A DNA stretch of 64,000 nt from RDXT01 sp033762375 (GTDB lineage: Bacteria > Bacteroidota > Bacteroidia > J057), in NCBI GenBank assembly GCA_033762375.1, contig JANRLQ010000055.1, positions 1-64,000 of the forward strand, read 5' to 3'. Below the pieces are notes generated by a model, which was given only the letters and a program-made list of their open reading frames with translations, had not been told where the DNA came from and searched no databases. The number at the start of each line of letters is the position of its first letter. Position 1 is the stretch's first letter. Of this stretch, positions 44,576 through 53,092 are shown one piece after another. The translations under genes were made by a program, and so were the position numbers.

Positions 44576-45490
44576 ATGCAATCAGCGCCTGTCTTCCGGA
44601 TGTTGTACAATCGCCTTCTCTCCCCGGCGGCACGGGAGACCTGTGAGCGGTTGATCCTCATCATTGCCATTGTGAGTTATCTTGTCCACCTCGGGCTGGT
44701 AGGTCTGGTGCACCTGGGGTATTTGCCGTCGCTGGCAGCAGATGCGCTGCTCAAGAATCCGATTGCGGCTATTTATACGCCATTTTCTTTTATCCTGGTG
44801 TACGAGGTGTATTTGTTGGTCTATTATCTGCCCCGTTCTATCACCACCTACGTCAGCAAGCAGTACGAGATCATCACGCTGATCATGATCCGGCGTATTT
44901 TTAAGGACCTCGCCAACCTGGAACTTACTTCGGACTGGTTTCAGATCAAGTATGACCTGATATTTACGTATGATATTGTCGCTTCACTGCTGCTGTTTTA
45001 TATCCTGTATCTGTTTTATGCACAGAGCCAGCAGAGCCGCCGCGACAGCCTGGATGAAAGTGTCTTGCCGGGTAATCTGATCCGGTTTATCAGTTTTAAA
45101 AAAGCGGTAGCCCTATCACTGGTGCCAGTATTGCTGCTGCTGGCCATCTATACGTTTGTGAATTGGACCATCGGCACGCTGGATACCGGCAATCAGGCCA
45201 GTATTTCGTTTAAAAACATCAACAACGTATTTTTTGATGAGTTTTTCACCATCCTGATCATGGTGGACGTCATCCTGCTGCTGGTGTCTTTTTTTCATAC
45301 GGATGAATTTCACAAGGTCATCCGCAACTCCGGCTTTATGATCTCGACCATTCTGATCCGGCTTTCTTTTTCAGTAGAGGGGTTGATCAATACGGTGATG
45401 ATTGTGTCGGCGACCTTGTTTGGGTTGTTAATTCTGGTGATCCACAACCAGTATGAAAACATACATGGCCCTGGCCCCAAACCAGAATAG
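44576..45490 (+). CDS. Multi-pass membrane protein of unknown function
   Basis: A 304-residue protein with about six membrane helices: LILIIAIVSYLVHLGLVGLV, AIYTPFSFILVYEVYLLVYYL, IVASLLLFYILYLFYA, AVALSLVPVLLLLAIYTFV, FFTILIMVDVILLLVSFF and LINTVMIVSATLFGLLILV. There is no recognisable catalytic motif or transporter signature. It begins 127 bases from the divergent cyclase gene; a relation between the two is possible but not shown. Confidence 0.7.
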   Translation: MQSAPVFRMLYNRLLSPAARETCERLILIIAIVSYLVHLGLVGLVHLGYLPSLAADALLKNPIAAIYTPFSFILVYEVYLLVYYLPRSITTYVSKQYEIITLIMIRRIFKDLANLELTSDWFQIKYDLIFTYDIVASLLLFYILYLFYAQSQQSRRDSLDESVLPGNLIRFISFKKAVALSLVPVLLLLAIYTFVNWTIGTLDTGNQASISFKNINNVFFDEFFTILIMVDVILLLVSFFHTDEFHKVIRNSGFMISTILIRLSFSVEGLINTVMIVSATLFGLLILVIHNQYENIHGPGPKPE

Positions 45491-45521
45491 GCTGTTTGGG
45501 GCTCAGAAAAAACAAACAGCC

Positions 45522-47459
45522 CTAGCCACCGGCAAGCATAAGGTCACCTTTGGGATTGACCAGAATCGCTTGTTTGTCAATCAGATGCTGCAGGACATTC
45601 TCCCGCTGGGCTGCTGAGCCGGTCTGCAAGGTTTGTAAAAGTTCACGGTACGAGGCAGGTCCCTGGTGCAGCCTTCGCAGGATCGCCTGTTGTATCTGTG
45701 AAAACAGGTCGCCCGATACCTCACCCCGGAATTGTCCCCGGCAAATATCACAGACACCACACGGGCGGTCGTCCTGCTCACCAAAGTATCGCTGGATCAT
45801 CAGGCTGCGGCATCCTGTGTCAGCCCCTACGTACGTCAGGAGAGCCTCCAGCCGCCGTGCTTGTGTTTCACGGAGGAAGAGGTACTTGTCCCAGTTGACT
45901 TCCTGCCGGGTAATGGGGCGTCTGGGTTTCAAAAACTTGATGCTGGGCTCGCCACGGGCTGGTGTATAATAGACCATATCGTGTAGTTCCAGGCGCAGCA
46001 TACGCTGGTGCAGCTCTTCAGTAGTGAGCTGGAGCCATGCGGCCCATACCGCTGGCAGAAAAGGCCTGGCCCGCACAAACACGTCTCCACCAAGGGTCCG
46101 GAGGATAAAATGCAGGAGTGGTGCCAGGGCAGGATGCTGGCTCTGATAAATATGAACAGCATCCGGGTCTGCGGCCAGCCGGAGATAAGCAAAGTCATCG
46201 CGCTCCTCTACCAGCTCAACAAACCGCTCATTGTGCAGAACCCGGAGGGACGCATGCAAGGCCAGGGCAGACTCTCCACTGGCAGCCGTGAGCTCAGGCA
46301 TCCTGAAAGGCAGGGCCTCCGGCGGAGGCGTCTCCTGCGAAAGCTGGAAGTGCTGACCCAAAAAATGCCAGTGGCGCTGGAGCTGCTCCCAGTCCGGATA
46401 CTTCATGCTGCTCCAGCGCTGGAGCTCCCGGATATCACCCGGCGATCGAAACGCTACGGCAAATGCCCGGTTTCCATCACGCCCGGCGCGGCCAGCTTCC
46501 TGATAATAACTCTCCAGGTCGCCAGGCAGGTGGTAGTGCAGGACAATCCGGACATCAGGTTTGTCTATGCCCATGCCAAAGGCATTGGTCGCTACCATTA
46601 CCCGGACCTCATTGTCCAGCCAGCGCTGCTGGATTGTGGCGCGGTCAGAAGCTGGCAGTCCACCGTGGTAGGCACTGGCAGCAATACCCTGCTGCATCAG
46701 CACTTTGGAGACCTGCTCAGTAGCCCGGCGGGTCCGCGCATATACGATGGCGGAGCCTTTGGTCCGCTGCAGCAGGTCCGTGATCCGCCCGATGACGTTT
46801 TCTTCCTCCAGGATGCCATACCAGAGATTGTCCCGCCTGAATGACCGGGCAAAAACCTGCGGCTGACGCATCCTGAGTTTGTCCAGGATGTCTGCCTGCA
46901 CCTGGGGGGTGGCTGAGGCCGTCAGCGCAATGATCGGAATCTGTGGTTTGATCTCACGTATCTGGCTGATGTCCAGGTAAGGTGGCCTGAAGTCGTACCC
47001 CCATTGACTGATACAGTGTGCCTCATCTATTGCCAGCAGGCTCACCGGCATTTGAGAGAGGCGCATCCGGAACATGTCTACCCTGAGCCGCTCGGGTGCC
47101 AGGTAAAGAAACCGCAGTTTGCCGTCCATGGCTTCCTGGAGGCAGCGGTCCACTTCTTTGCGGTGCATGGCACTGTTGATATAGGCTGCCGGTATTTCCA
47201 TCCGCTGGAGGCGTTCGACCTGGTCCTTCATCAGTGCGATCAGGGGCGAAATCACCAGCGTCAAACCTGGCAGGCACAGGCCCGGTACCTGAAAACAAAC
47301 AGACTTTCCTCCGCCAGTCGGCAGCAATGCCAGGGTGTCCCGCCCTGCCAGTACACTTTGGATGATTTCTTCCTGTTGCGGCCTGAAAGAGGCGTGTCCC
47401 CAGTATCGCTGGAGTACCTCACGCGGGACCAATGGCTGGATCGGTGACATGCTGCGCAT
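45522..47459 (-). CDS. recQ: ATP-dependent DNA helicase RecQ
   Basis: A 645-residue helicase started at the ATG whose A is the last base of the previous gene stop, giving a TGATG junction. Motifs: Walker A LALLPTGGGKSVCF, DEAH box AIDEAHCISQWGYDFRP, motif VI YQEAGRAGRDGN, and the zinc-binding cysteines CGVCDICRG of the RecQ-Ct domain with a winged helix after it. There is no HRDC domain, as in many bacterial RecQ proteins of this length. It unwinds DNA 3-prime to 5-prime in repair and recombination. A Met three codons on (at 47450) is another possible start. Confidence 0.95.
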   Translation of the reverse strand: MRSMSPIQPLVPREVLQRYWGHASFRPQQEEIIQSVLAGRDTLALLPTGGGKSVCFQVPGLCLPGLTLVISPLIALMKDQVERLQRMEIPAAYINSAMHRKEVDRCLQEAMDGKLRFLYLAPERLRVDMFRMRLSQMPVSLLAIDEAHCISQWGYDFRPPYLDISQIREIKPQIPIIALTASATPQVQADILDKLRMRQPQVFARSFRRDNLWYGILEEENVIGRITDLLQRTKGSAIVYARTRRATEQVSKVLMQQGIAASAYHGGLPASDRATIQQRWLDNEVRVMVATNAFGMGIDKPDVRIVLHYHLPGDLESYYQEAGRAGRDGNRAFAVAFRSPGDIRELQRWSSMKYPDWEQLQRHWHFLGQHFQLSQETPPPEALPFRMPELTAASGESALALHASLRVLHNERFVELVEERDDFAYLRLAADPDAVHIYQSQHPALAPLLHFILRTLGGDVFVRARPFLPAVWAAWLQLTTEELHQRMLRLELHDMVYYTPARGEPSIKFLKPRRPITRQEVNWDKYLFLRETQARRLEALLTYVGADTGCRSLMIQRYFGEQDDRPCGVCDICRGQFRGEVSGDLFSQIQQAILRRLHQGPASYRELLQTLQTGSAAQRENVLQHLIDKQAILVNPKGDLMLAGG

Positions 47460-49165
47460 CAATAGGTAATCTCCTCCATGACACGGCACTCGGTGCCGCA
47501 GAAGACAAAGATCCAGGCCTTGAGGTTTGTGAGTGCCCGTGTATCATCGGAGTGGAGGTAACGCATCATCTGTGCGCGGGCCTCGTGTGTGATGTCGGCT
47601 AGCTGCGTTTCTTTTTCGCGGGACAGGTATTTGAGCTCGATGGCGAATAGGTAAGGCGGAGTATGCGGGGGCCTGCGGAGGAGGAGTATGTCCACATACC
47701 CCTGGCTGGCCTCGTATTCACTTTTGATCAGATAAATACGTGCAGCGTGCAGGAGTGCGATGAGGATGGCTTTGATATGTTTTTCGTCAAACTTGCGCCA
47801 GTCCCGGTTGGAGAGTTGCCGCAGGGTCTCGGATACCATCTCGACCAGCGGCGCGGGGTCGTTGTGCCATGCCAACTGATAGACCTGTTCCCTGATATTC
47901 ACTTCCTCTTTCGGATAGCCCGCTCGCTCTCGTATGACCTGCGAGAAGTAGTCATAATAGAGTTCCCGGATGACGGAGTTGGGGGGTTCAAAGAGGAAAT
48001 CTCCGTACCGGGTTCCCCCTATCGTGATCAGCCCCAGGTAATACAGGAGGCTGATGAAGTCATCCCGGCCAAACTCGCGCTCAAAATTGAACATACGGGT
48101 AAGCTGAGCCGAAATCTGCCCCTGGGTGATGAGCTCGTCGAGCATCTCCAGGTTTTGCTGCTCTTGTCCGCCGATCCGGAGGATCTGCCGGATTTTGCCG
48201 TAGTCAGAGGCGATGTTGGTATCGAGCATGATGTCCGGGTATCGCTTGTGCCTGCCATAGTCAGCGGCAAAATACAATACCATGTCAGGGTTGTACAGGC
48301 GGTGTGGGGCCTCCGGATGAAAAAGGTACCCATTGTACCATCCCTGCAGGTCCTCCATGATGGCAGGCAGCTCTGCTGGTCCAGCTCCCACCCCCGTGAT
48401 GATCTCCTCGACCTCGTGGCGGTGAAATCCCATCATGTCGTAATATCCGCGATCCAGGGAGAGGTTTTTACCAATATTAAACCCCGAGGTGAGGCTGTCG
48501 AGGGTGATGGGCGAGACCCCTGTGATGAAGGTCCGGTCTATCAAACCCTGGCCCACGCCTGTCTTGAGGGTTTCATAAAACTTGCGGACAAATCCATTGC
48601 GGCTGATCATGCCCTGGAAGTCCCCAAACCGGAAGGCCAGCAACTCATTCGCAAAATGATCATACTCGTCTATAAGGACACAGAGTTTGGTCTCAGTCCG
48701 GCTCACGGCCAGCAGCAGTTCCTTGAGCATCGCATCAGGACTAGGCTGGGACAGAATGACTTTTCGTTCTTCCTGCGTACATAGGTGGGAGTAGGTACCG
48801 AGGAAGTGTGCTATAGCTACCTGCACATTTTTGAGAAAGCCATCATAAGTTGATGCTGCTGTTGCGGTATCAATTCTGCTAAACTCCAGTTGGAGTACCA
48901 GGTAGGAGGATACTTTTGGTGTAGGATGTTGCCCTATATAATACGTACCAAACATCTGGGCAAAGACCTCCCGGTGCTCAAGGCCATAGTAATGCGCCAG
49001 GGTGCTGATAAAGAGGCTTTTGCCAAACCGTCGGGGCCGGAGGAAGATCAGGGTTTTCTCGCCGCTGAGTTCCATTTTTTCGATAAAAGCGGTCCTGTCC
49101 ACGAAGTGATACCCCTCGTTGACGATTGTCGGCAGATGACTGATCCCGTACGGAATTTTGATCAT
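47459..49165 (-). CDS. AAA-ATPase-like protein with PD-(D/E)xK domain (DUF1703 type)
   Basis: A 568-residue protein of the AAA-ATPase_like/DUF1703 family. The first 250 residues have the P-loop-like FLRPRRFGKSLFISTLAHYYGL and KLCVLIDEYDHFANELL; the C-terminal domain has the nuclease-fold core QGYVDILLLRRPP and LFAIELKYLSRE (Asp and ExK). Members are abundant in Bacteroidota, often as multiple copies, and their role is unknown. The gene overlaps recQ by one base (TGATG), implying translational coupling. Confidence 0.88.
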   Translation of the reverse strand: MIKIPYGISHLPTIVNEGYHFVDRTAFIEKMELSGEKTLIFLRPRRFGKSLFISTLAHYYGLEHREVFAQMFGTYYIGQHPTPKVSSYLVLQLEFSRIDTATAASTYDGFLKNVQVAIAHFLGTYSHLCTQEERKVILSQPSPDAMLKELLLAVSRTETKLCVLIDEYDHFANELLAFRFGDFQGMISRNGFVRKFYETLKTGVGQGLIDRTFITGVSPITLDSLTSGFNIGKNLSLDRGYYDMMGFHRHEVEEIITGVGAGPAELPAIMEDLQGWYNGYLFHPEAPHRLYNPDMVLYFAADYGRHKRYPDIMLDTNIASDYGKIRQILRIGGQEQQNLEMLDELITQGQISAQLTRMFNFEREFGRDDFISLLYYLGLITIGGTRYGDFLFEPPNSVIRELYYDYFSQVIRERAGYPKEEVNIREQVYQLAWHNDPAPLVEMVSETLRQLSNRDWRKFDEKHIKAILIALLHAARIYLIKSEYEASQGYVDILLLRRPPHTPPYLFAIELKYLSREKETQLADITHEARAQMMRYLHSDDTRALTNLKAWIFVFCGTECRVMEEITY

Positions 49166-49204
49166 GGCCTAAAGATAGTAAAAATCCCCGGAGGCCGGAC
49201 AGGC

Positions 49205-50404
49205 TCAGGCCTTACCCAAATGCGCCAGGGCCTGGTCCAGGTCAGCAATCAGCGTTTCCGGATCTTCCAGACCTGTGTATAGCCTGACAAGGTTCCACGG
49301 CAGTGTATTGTCTGCATAATGGGCAGAGGTGTACAGGACTGCCGCCGGATACACCAGCGACTCATACCCGCCCCAGGAGCAGGCCAGAATGAAGTACTTC
49401 AACTTGTCACAAAACCGGTCTATATCTTCCAGGCGATCTGCTTTCAGGAGGACAGAAAAAAGCCCCGTAGGCTGCTTCAGTTGTCGTAGTGCCAGGTCAT
49501 ACTGTGGGAAGGACGGAGAAAAAGGGTAAATCACTTTTTCTACGGAGGGATGTGCCTCTAAATAACGCACCACCTGCGGGGCCGTCTCAGCGACGCGGTT
49601 CATGCGTATGGGCAGGGTCCGGAGCCCGCGCAGCATCAGCCATGCGTCATGGGGGGAGAGAATCCCGCCCAGGGTCATATATTCAGATGCAAAAATCTGC
49701 TCCGCTTTGGCCCGGCTACAACAAAGTACCCCCGCCACGATGTCACTGTGGCCTCCCAGGTACTTACTGCCAGAGTGGGCTACCATATCTATGCCCAGTG
49801 CGATGGGTTGTTGATTGAGCGGTGTCGCATAACTATTGTCGATCAAGGTCTGAATCCCATGCGCCCGTGCAATGGCAGCGACGGCAGCCAAGTCCTGCAT
49901 CTCAAAGGTCATGGAGTTGGGCGACTCCAGGACAAACAGCCGGGTATTGGGGCGGATCGCCTGCCGGAAGTGCTCAGGGTCAGTCCCGTCTATCATGGTC
50001 GTTTCTATCCCAAAACGTGCCAGGAGTTGGTTGAGGAGTTTGTTCGTCCAGCTATAGGGTTTCTGCACACTCACCACATGATCACCTGCCCGGAGGGCAG
50101 ACATGACGCCGGCTGCGATAGCGGCACTTCCGCTCCCGAATACGAGGCACTCCTCTGCACCCTCCAGGGCAGCCAGTTTTTGCCGCAAGATAGCTACCGT
50201 GGGGTTGTGACCCCGGGTATAAAAGGGGATATCCATCTCCCTGGCCAGCGACTCGCGCATCACCGCGATGGAGGGAAAGGCAAAATTGCTGGACTGCAAC
50301 AGCGGTGGCGCTACCGCATACTGGTAGTGTTCGCGGTCTTCGCCCAGGTGGTTGAGGATATAGGAGACGTCCACGGGAAAAAGGAGGAAAGGGTCAGAAA
50401 TCAA
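49205..50404 (-). CDS. Cys/Met metabolism PLP-dependent (trans-sulfuration) enzyme
   Basis: A 399-residue fold type I PLP enzyme of the cystathionine gamma-synthase/lyase family. YTRGHNPTVAILRQKLAALEG, CLVFGSGSAAIAAGVMSAL (phosphate loop), TLIDNSYATPLNQQ and the Schiff-base Lys in VAHSGSKYLGGHSDIVAG are as expected. It handles homocysteine, cystathionine or methionine-type substrates; which reaction cannot be assigned from sequence alone. It is 68 bases downstream of a RidA gene on the same strand, which would remove reactive enamine by-products of PLP enzymes. Confidence 0.92.
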   Translation of the reverse strand: MISDPFLLFPVDVSYILNHLGEDREHYQYAVAPPLLQSSNFAFPSIAVMRESLAREMDIPFYTRGHNPTVAILRQKLAALEGAEECLVFGSGSAAIAAGVMSALRAGDHVVSVQKPYSWTNKLLNQLLARFGIETTMIDGTDPEHFRQAIRPNTRLFVLESPNSMTFEMQDLAAVAAIARAHGIQTLIDNSYATPLNQQPIALGIDMVAHSGSKYLGGHSDIVAGVLCCSRAKAEQIFASEYMTLGGILSPHDAWLMLRGLRTLPIRMNRVAETAPQVVRYLEAHPSVEKVIYPFSPSFPQYDLALRQLKQPTGLFSVLLKADRLEDIDRFCDKLKYFILACSWGGYESLVYPAAVLYTSAHYADNTLPWNLVRLYTGLEDPETLIADLDQALAHLGKA

Positions 50405-50472
50405 TTATATAACAAACTGCCAGACGTATCCACCTGCCGGGCAGGCAGGCGGCAATTCCAGGAGACCTCTGC

Positions 50473-50853
50473 TCAGCCCATCCAGGCCGTCACAGAGATC
50501 TCGACCATGACATTTTTAGGGAGCCCGGCTACGGCTACGGTCTCGCGGGCTGGAAACGTACCCGTAAAATAGGTTCCGTACACTTCATTGACGGCCCCGA
50601 AGTCTTCCATATTGCGCAGAAAAATAGTCGTCTTGACCACCTGCTCAAAGGAAGCATCTGCCGCCGTGAGGATCGCAGCGATGTTTCGCATCACCTGCCG
50701 GGCTTCTGCGGCGACCCCGCCTGTTACGACTTCGCCTGTCTCGGGGTTTATCCCTACCTGACCCGATACGTACAGCAGGGAACCGACCTGTACAGCCTGG
50801 CTATAGGGCCCGATAGGCGCTGGGGCATGAGCTGTCTGAATAATATGTTTCAT
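50473..50853 (-). CDS. ridA: RidA family 2-iminobutanoate/2-iminopropanoate deaminase
   Basis: A 126-residue protein with the RidA pattern: APAPIGPYSQAVQVGSLLYVSGQ, QVMRNIAAIL, TTIFLRNMEDFGAVNEVY, and the conserved Arg and Glu in GTFPARETVAVAGLPKNVMVE. It hydrolyses reactive imines/enamines released by PLP enzymes, protecting other PLP proteins. The adjacent trans-sulfuration gene fits this role. Likely cytoplasmic. Confidence 0.95.
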   Translation of the reverse strand: MKHIIQTAHAPAPIGPYSQAVQVGSLLYVSGQVGINPETGEVVTGGVAAEARQVMRNIAAILTAADASFEQVVKTTIFLRNMEDFGAVNEVYGTYFTGTFPARETVAVAGLPKNVMVEISVTAWMG

Positions 50854-50933
50854 AAAACGGGGTTAAGCACTGATAAGCAGCGTACCGGGCAATTATACCC
50901 AAAAACCCACGCAGCTGCAAACAAATTGCGGCC

Positions 50934-51218
50934 TTAGTTCTCTTTGCGGGCTCTGCCGAGCAGCCACCGCAGGAGCTTTTTCTGTTTGTCGTAGAAGTAG
51001 TGAAATTTACCGAAGATAAAAGCATAGCCCAGCAGTAATACCTGATAGATCGGGGTGATCAGCAGGACATAGGCAGTCCAGTATTGCCAGGTGCCTTTGG
51101 CAAATCCCGTAATCGGCATAATCCAGCGCGGAAATATCGCTGCGGTAGTACCGGTCACGGCAAAAATGATGATGATCAGGACATAGTCCTTGGTACGGCT
51201 CCAGGTATCTGCCTTCAT
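50934..51218 (-). CDS. Small membrane protein (possible DUF6787 family)
   Basis: A 94-residue protein started at MKADTWSRTKDYVL. Two membrane helices (VLIIIIFAVTGTTAAIF and WTAYVLLITPIYQVLLLGYAFIFG) are followed by a cytoplasmic aromatic/basic tail (HYFYDKQKKLLRWLLG). The layout recalls a small Bacteroidota family, possibly DUF6787, but I recognise it only weakly. It lies upstream of ridA in the same direction. Function unknown. Confidence 0.65.
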   Translation of the reverse strand: MKADTWSRTKDYVLIIIIFAVTGTTAAIFPRWIMPITGFAKGTWQYWTAYVLLITPIYQVLLLGYAFIFGKFHYFYDKQKKLLRWLLGRARKEN

Positions 51219-51312
51219 ATCGAGGTACTTACAACCCGGCCACAAGTTACGGAATAAGCTGGTAATTATATGGACACGGACTATCTATCCCGATACCAAC
51301 ATAAAAGGAAAA

Positions 51313-51882
51313 CTATTGTTTGACGGAGCTGCGGCTCCGGCGGATGGGGGCTGGAGGTACAGGTGCCGGTGTGGCATATAGCGTAAGACGGGGGCTTGTA
51401 TTCCAGTTATAGTTATCAAAATGCCCTTCATTGACCAGACTCGTGAGGGCCAGAAAAGATGCCGAAAAAAAATTACAGGTAAAAGAACCCGGATAGGCCA
51501 TGTAGTCATAAATATGGATCATGGCTGATATCCGGTTATAAAGCCGGCCAAAATTTTCAATCCGGCTTACAAATAACTCACCACTATTATCCACCAGTCC
51601 ACTCTCCCGAATCACAATCGTACCGTCCGCTGACCGCACTACGATTCCCAGGGCTACTTCACAGATACCATCCACCTCAAGGTCATATCCCTGGAAATAA
51701 GCATCGGCATAGATGATTACCTTGTCCTCAGCAGGGATATGAGCACCAGGATAAGCCGGAAACCAGTTGGCAGGATTTTCATAAAAATGATCCTCACGCG
51801 CCATAAAATAGTACTCCCGGGCCGTCAGGTTGCTGACACCTGTGATCCATAAGCATATGAAAATCAGTATTTTATTCATCAT
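51313..51882 (-). CDS. Exported beta-rich hypothetical protein
   Basis: A 189-residue protein started at MMNKILIFICLWITGV, a signal peptide; the longer in-frame start has no signal character. The mature part is strand-rich with repeated motifs (IPAEDKVIIYADAYFQGYDLEV, IVVRSADGTIVIRESGLVDNSGELFVS) like a right-handed beta-helix or G8-type adhesion segment. A Pro-rich, basic C-terminus (PVPPAPIRRSRSS) is present. No T9SS signal is seen. Probably periplasmic or surface; function unknown. Confidence 0.6.
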   Translation of the reverse strand: MMNKILIFICLWITGVSNLTAREYYFMAREDHFYENPANWFPAYPGAHIPAEDKVIIYADAYFQGYDLEVDGICEVALGIVVRSADGTIVIRESGLVDNSGELFVSRIENFGRLYNRISAMIHIYDYMAYPGSFTCNFFSASFLALTSLVNEGHFDNYNWNTSPRLTLYATPAPVPPAPIRRSRSSVKQ

Positions 51883-52197
51883 AGAACAATCAGGGCTGAA
51901 GAACTTACCTGATACACTTACCGTTATCACCTTCCAGACAACGCGCAAACCTAACAGGCGGGGGTATTGTCAAAAATCCAAGCAAATAAAAATTATGAAC
52001 ATGGATTTTTTATACCGGATTTCCCCCAAACCTTTCCGATACCTATATAAAATTACATTACAGCCTCTTATGCCTGCTGTGGGTTGTGCTGGTCTGGTCA
52101 AAAACACGTATCACCGGAGGGCTTGGATGCCTGACCGGAAGCCTTGCAGGATCAGTCAAGCATAACACAATAAGTGTGCCGTTTTTAAACAAAAAAA

Positions 52198-52221
52198 TCC
52201 CGGCTGTTGATACAGCCGGGA
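52198..52221 (-). terminator. Intrinsic terminator after the FKBP gene
   Basis: A 10-bp stem (TCCCGGCTGT with ACAGCCGGGA) and 4-base loop; on the minus strand it is followed by a T7 run. It lies 24 bases downstream of the FKBP stop. Confidence 0.85.
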
Positions 52222-52244
52222 TAGACTATGGCGGCGGAGGGTGA

Positions 52245-52949
52245 TTATTTCACTTCCAGCAGCTCGACTACAAAGATCAGGGTGGCGTACGGCGGGATTA
52301 CCGGAGGTGCACCCCGCTCACCATATCCCAGGTCAAATGGGATATACAGTTCATACTTGGAGCCGGGTGACATCAGCTGTACCCCTTCTGTCCAGCCACG
52401 GATCACCTGGTTGAGTGGGAACTCAATCGGCTCGCCGCGCTTGTAGGAGCTGTCGAATACCGTATCATCAATCAGGCGGCCTTCGTAGTGTACCTTGACC
52501 GTGCTGGTAGCAGCGGGTTTGGCACCGGAGCCTTCCTTGATCACCTTGTATTGCAGGCCACTTGGCAGGGCTACAACGCCGGGCTTGGTTTTGTTGTCAT
52601 TGAGGAAGAGTTGACCTTCCGCTTTGGCTTTTTCTCCTTCCAGTTGCATTTTTTTCATTTGAGCTTCCTGGGCCTCCTGCTGAAAGGCCGTCAGAAGGGT
52701 TTCAATTTGGGATTCGTCCAGCAGGGATTCTGCGCCTCCCATTACGTCACGCAGGCCATGAAAGAAGGCTTCAGAACTCAGGGTCACATCTGCCGTCTTG
52801 AGATTCTGCGCGATATCCATGCCGAGGGCATAAGAGATGCTGTCCAGGCGGGTTTCCAGCTTTACCTTGGGCGCTTTGCTTTTTTTCTGGGCCAGCACCG
52901 ATTGGGGTAAGAGAACTGCCACACATAGGGCAGCAAGGAGGTATTTCAT
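52245..52949 (-). CDS. Exported FKBP-type peptidyl-prolyl isomerase
   Basis: A 234-residue protein with a signal peptide (LLAALCVAVLLPQSVLAQKKSK). An N-terminal FKBP dimerisation/chaperone region (SISYALGMDIAQNLK, helical to about residue 120) precedes the FKBP domain (LPSGLQYKVIKEGSG, KVHYEGRLIDDTVFDSSY, RGWTEGVQLMSPGSKYELYIP, PYATLIFVVELLEV). It is the Mip/FkpA architecture: a periplasmic proline isomerase with chaperone action on envelope proteins. Confidence 0.95.
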   Translation of the reverse strand: MKYLLAALCVAVLLPQSVLAQKKSKAPKVKLETRLDSISYALGMDIAQNLKTADVTLSSEAFFHGLRDVMGGAESLLDESQIETLLTAFQQEAQEAQMKKMQLEGEKAKAEGQLFLNDNKTKPGVVALPSGLQYKVIKEGSGAKPAATSTVKVHYEGRLIDDTVFDSSYKRGEPIEFPLNQVIRGWTEGVQLMSPGSKYELYIPFDLGYGERGAPPVIPPYATLIFVVELLEVK

Positions 52950-53041
52950 ACAGTAGGGATTAACAGCGGGTGAAGTTCAGCCTTCTCCGGCAAATAACCA
53001 AATCGGCGGTTGATCTTTTTGTGAATCTCCCTAAACCAAAA

Positions 53042-53065
53042 GGAGGCTGCCTCTCAGCAGCCTCC
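53042..53065 (-). terminator. Intrinsic terminator after the PKD/TonB gene
   Basis: GGAGGCTGC and GCAGCCTCC form a 9-bp stem with a 6-base loop; the minus-strand transcript continues into TTTT. It lies 27 bases past the stop at 53093. Confidence 0.75.
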
Positions 53066-53092
53066 GGACGGTATGAACCTCAACGTTATTAC

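Noticed and set aside
51972..52010. Inverted repeat AAAAATCCA/TGGATTTTT
   Set aside because: Nine-base AT-rich arms with a 21-base loop are weak and have no context support.
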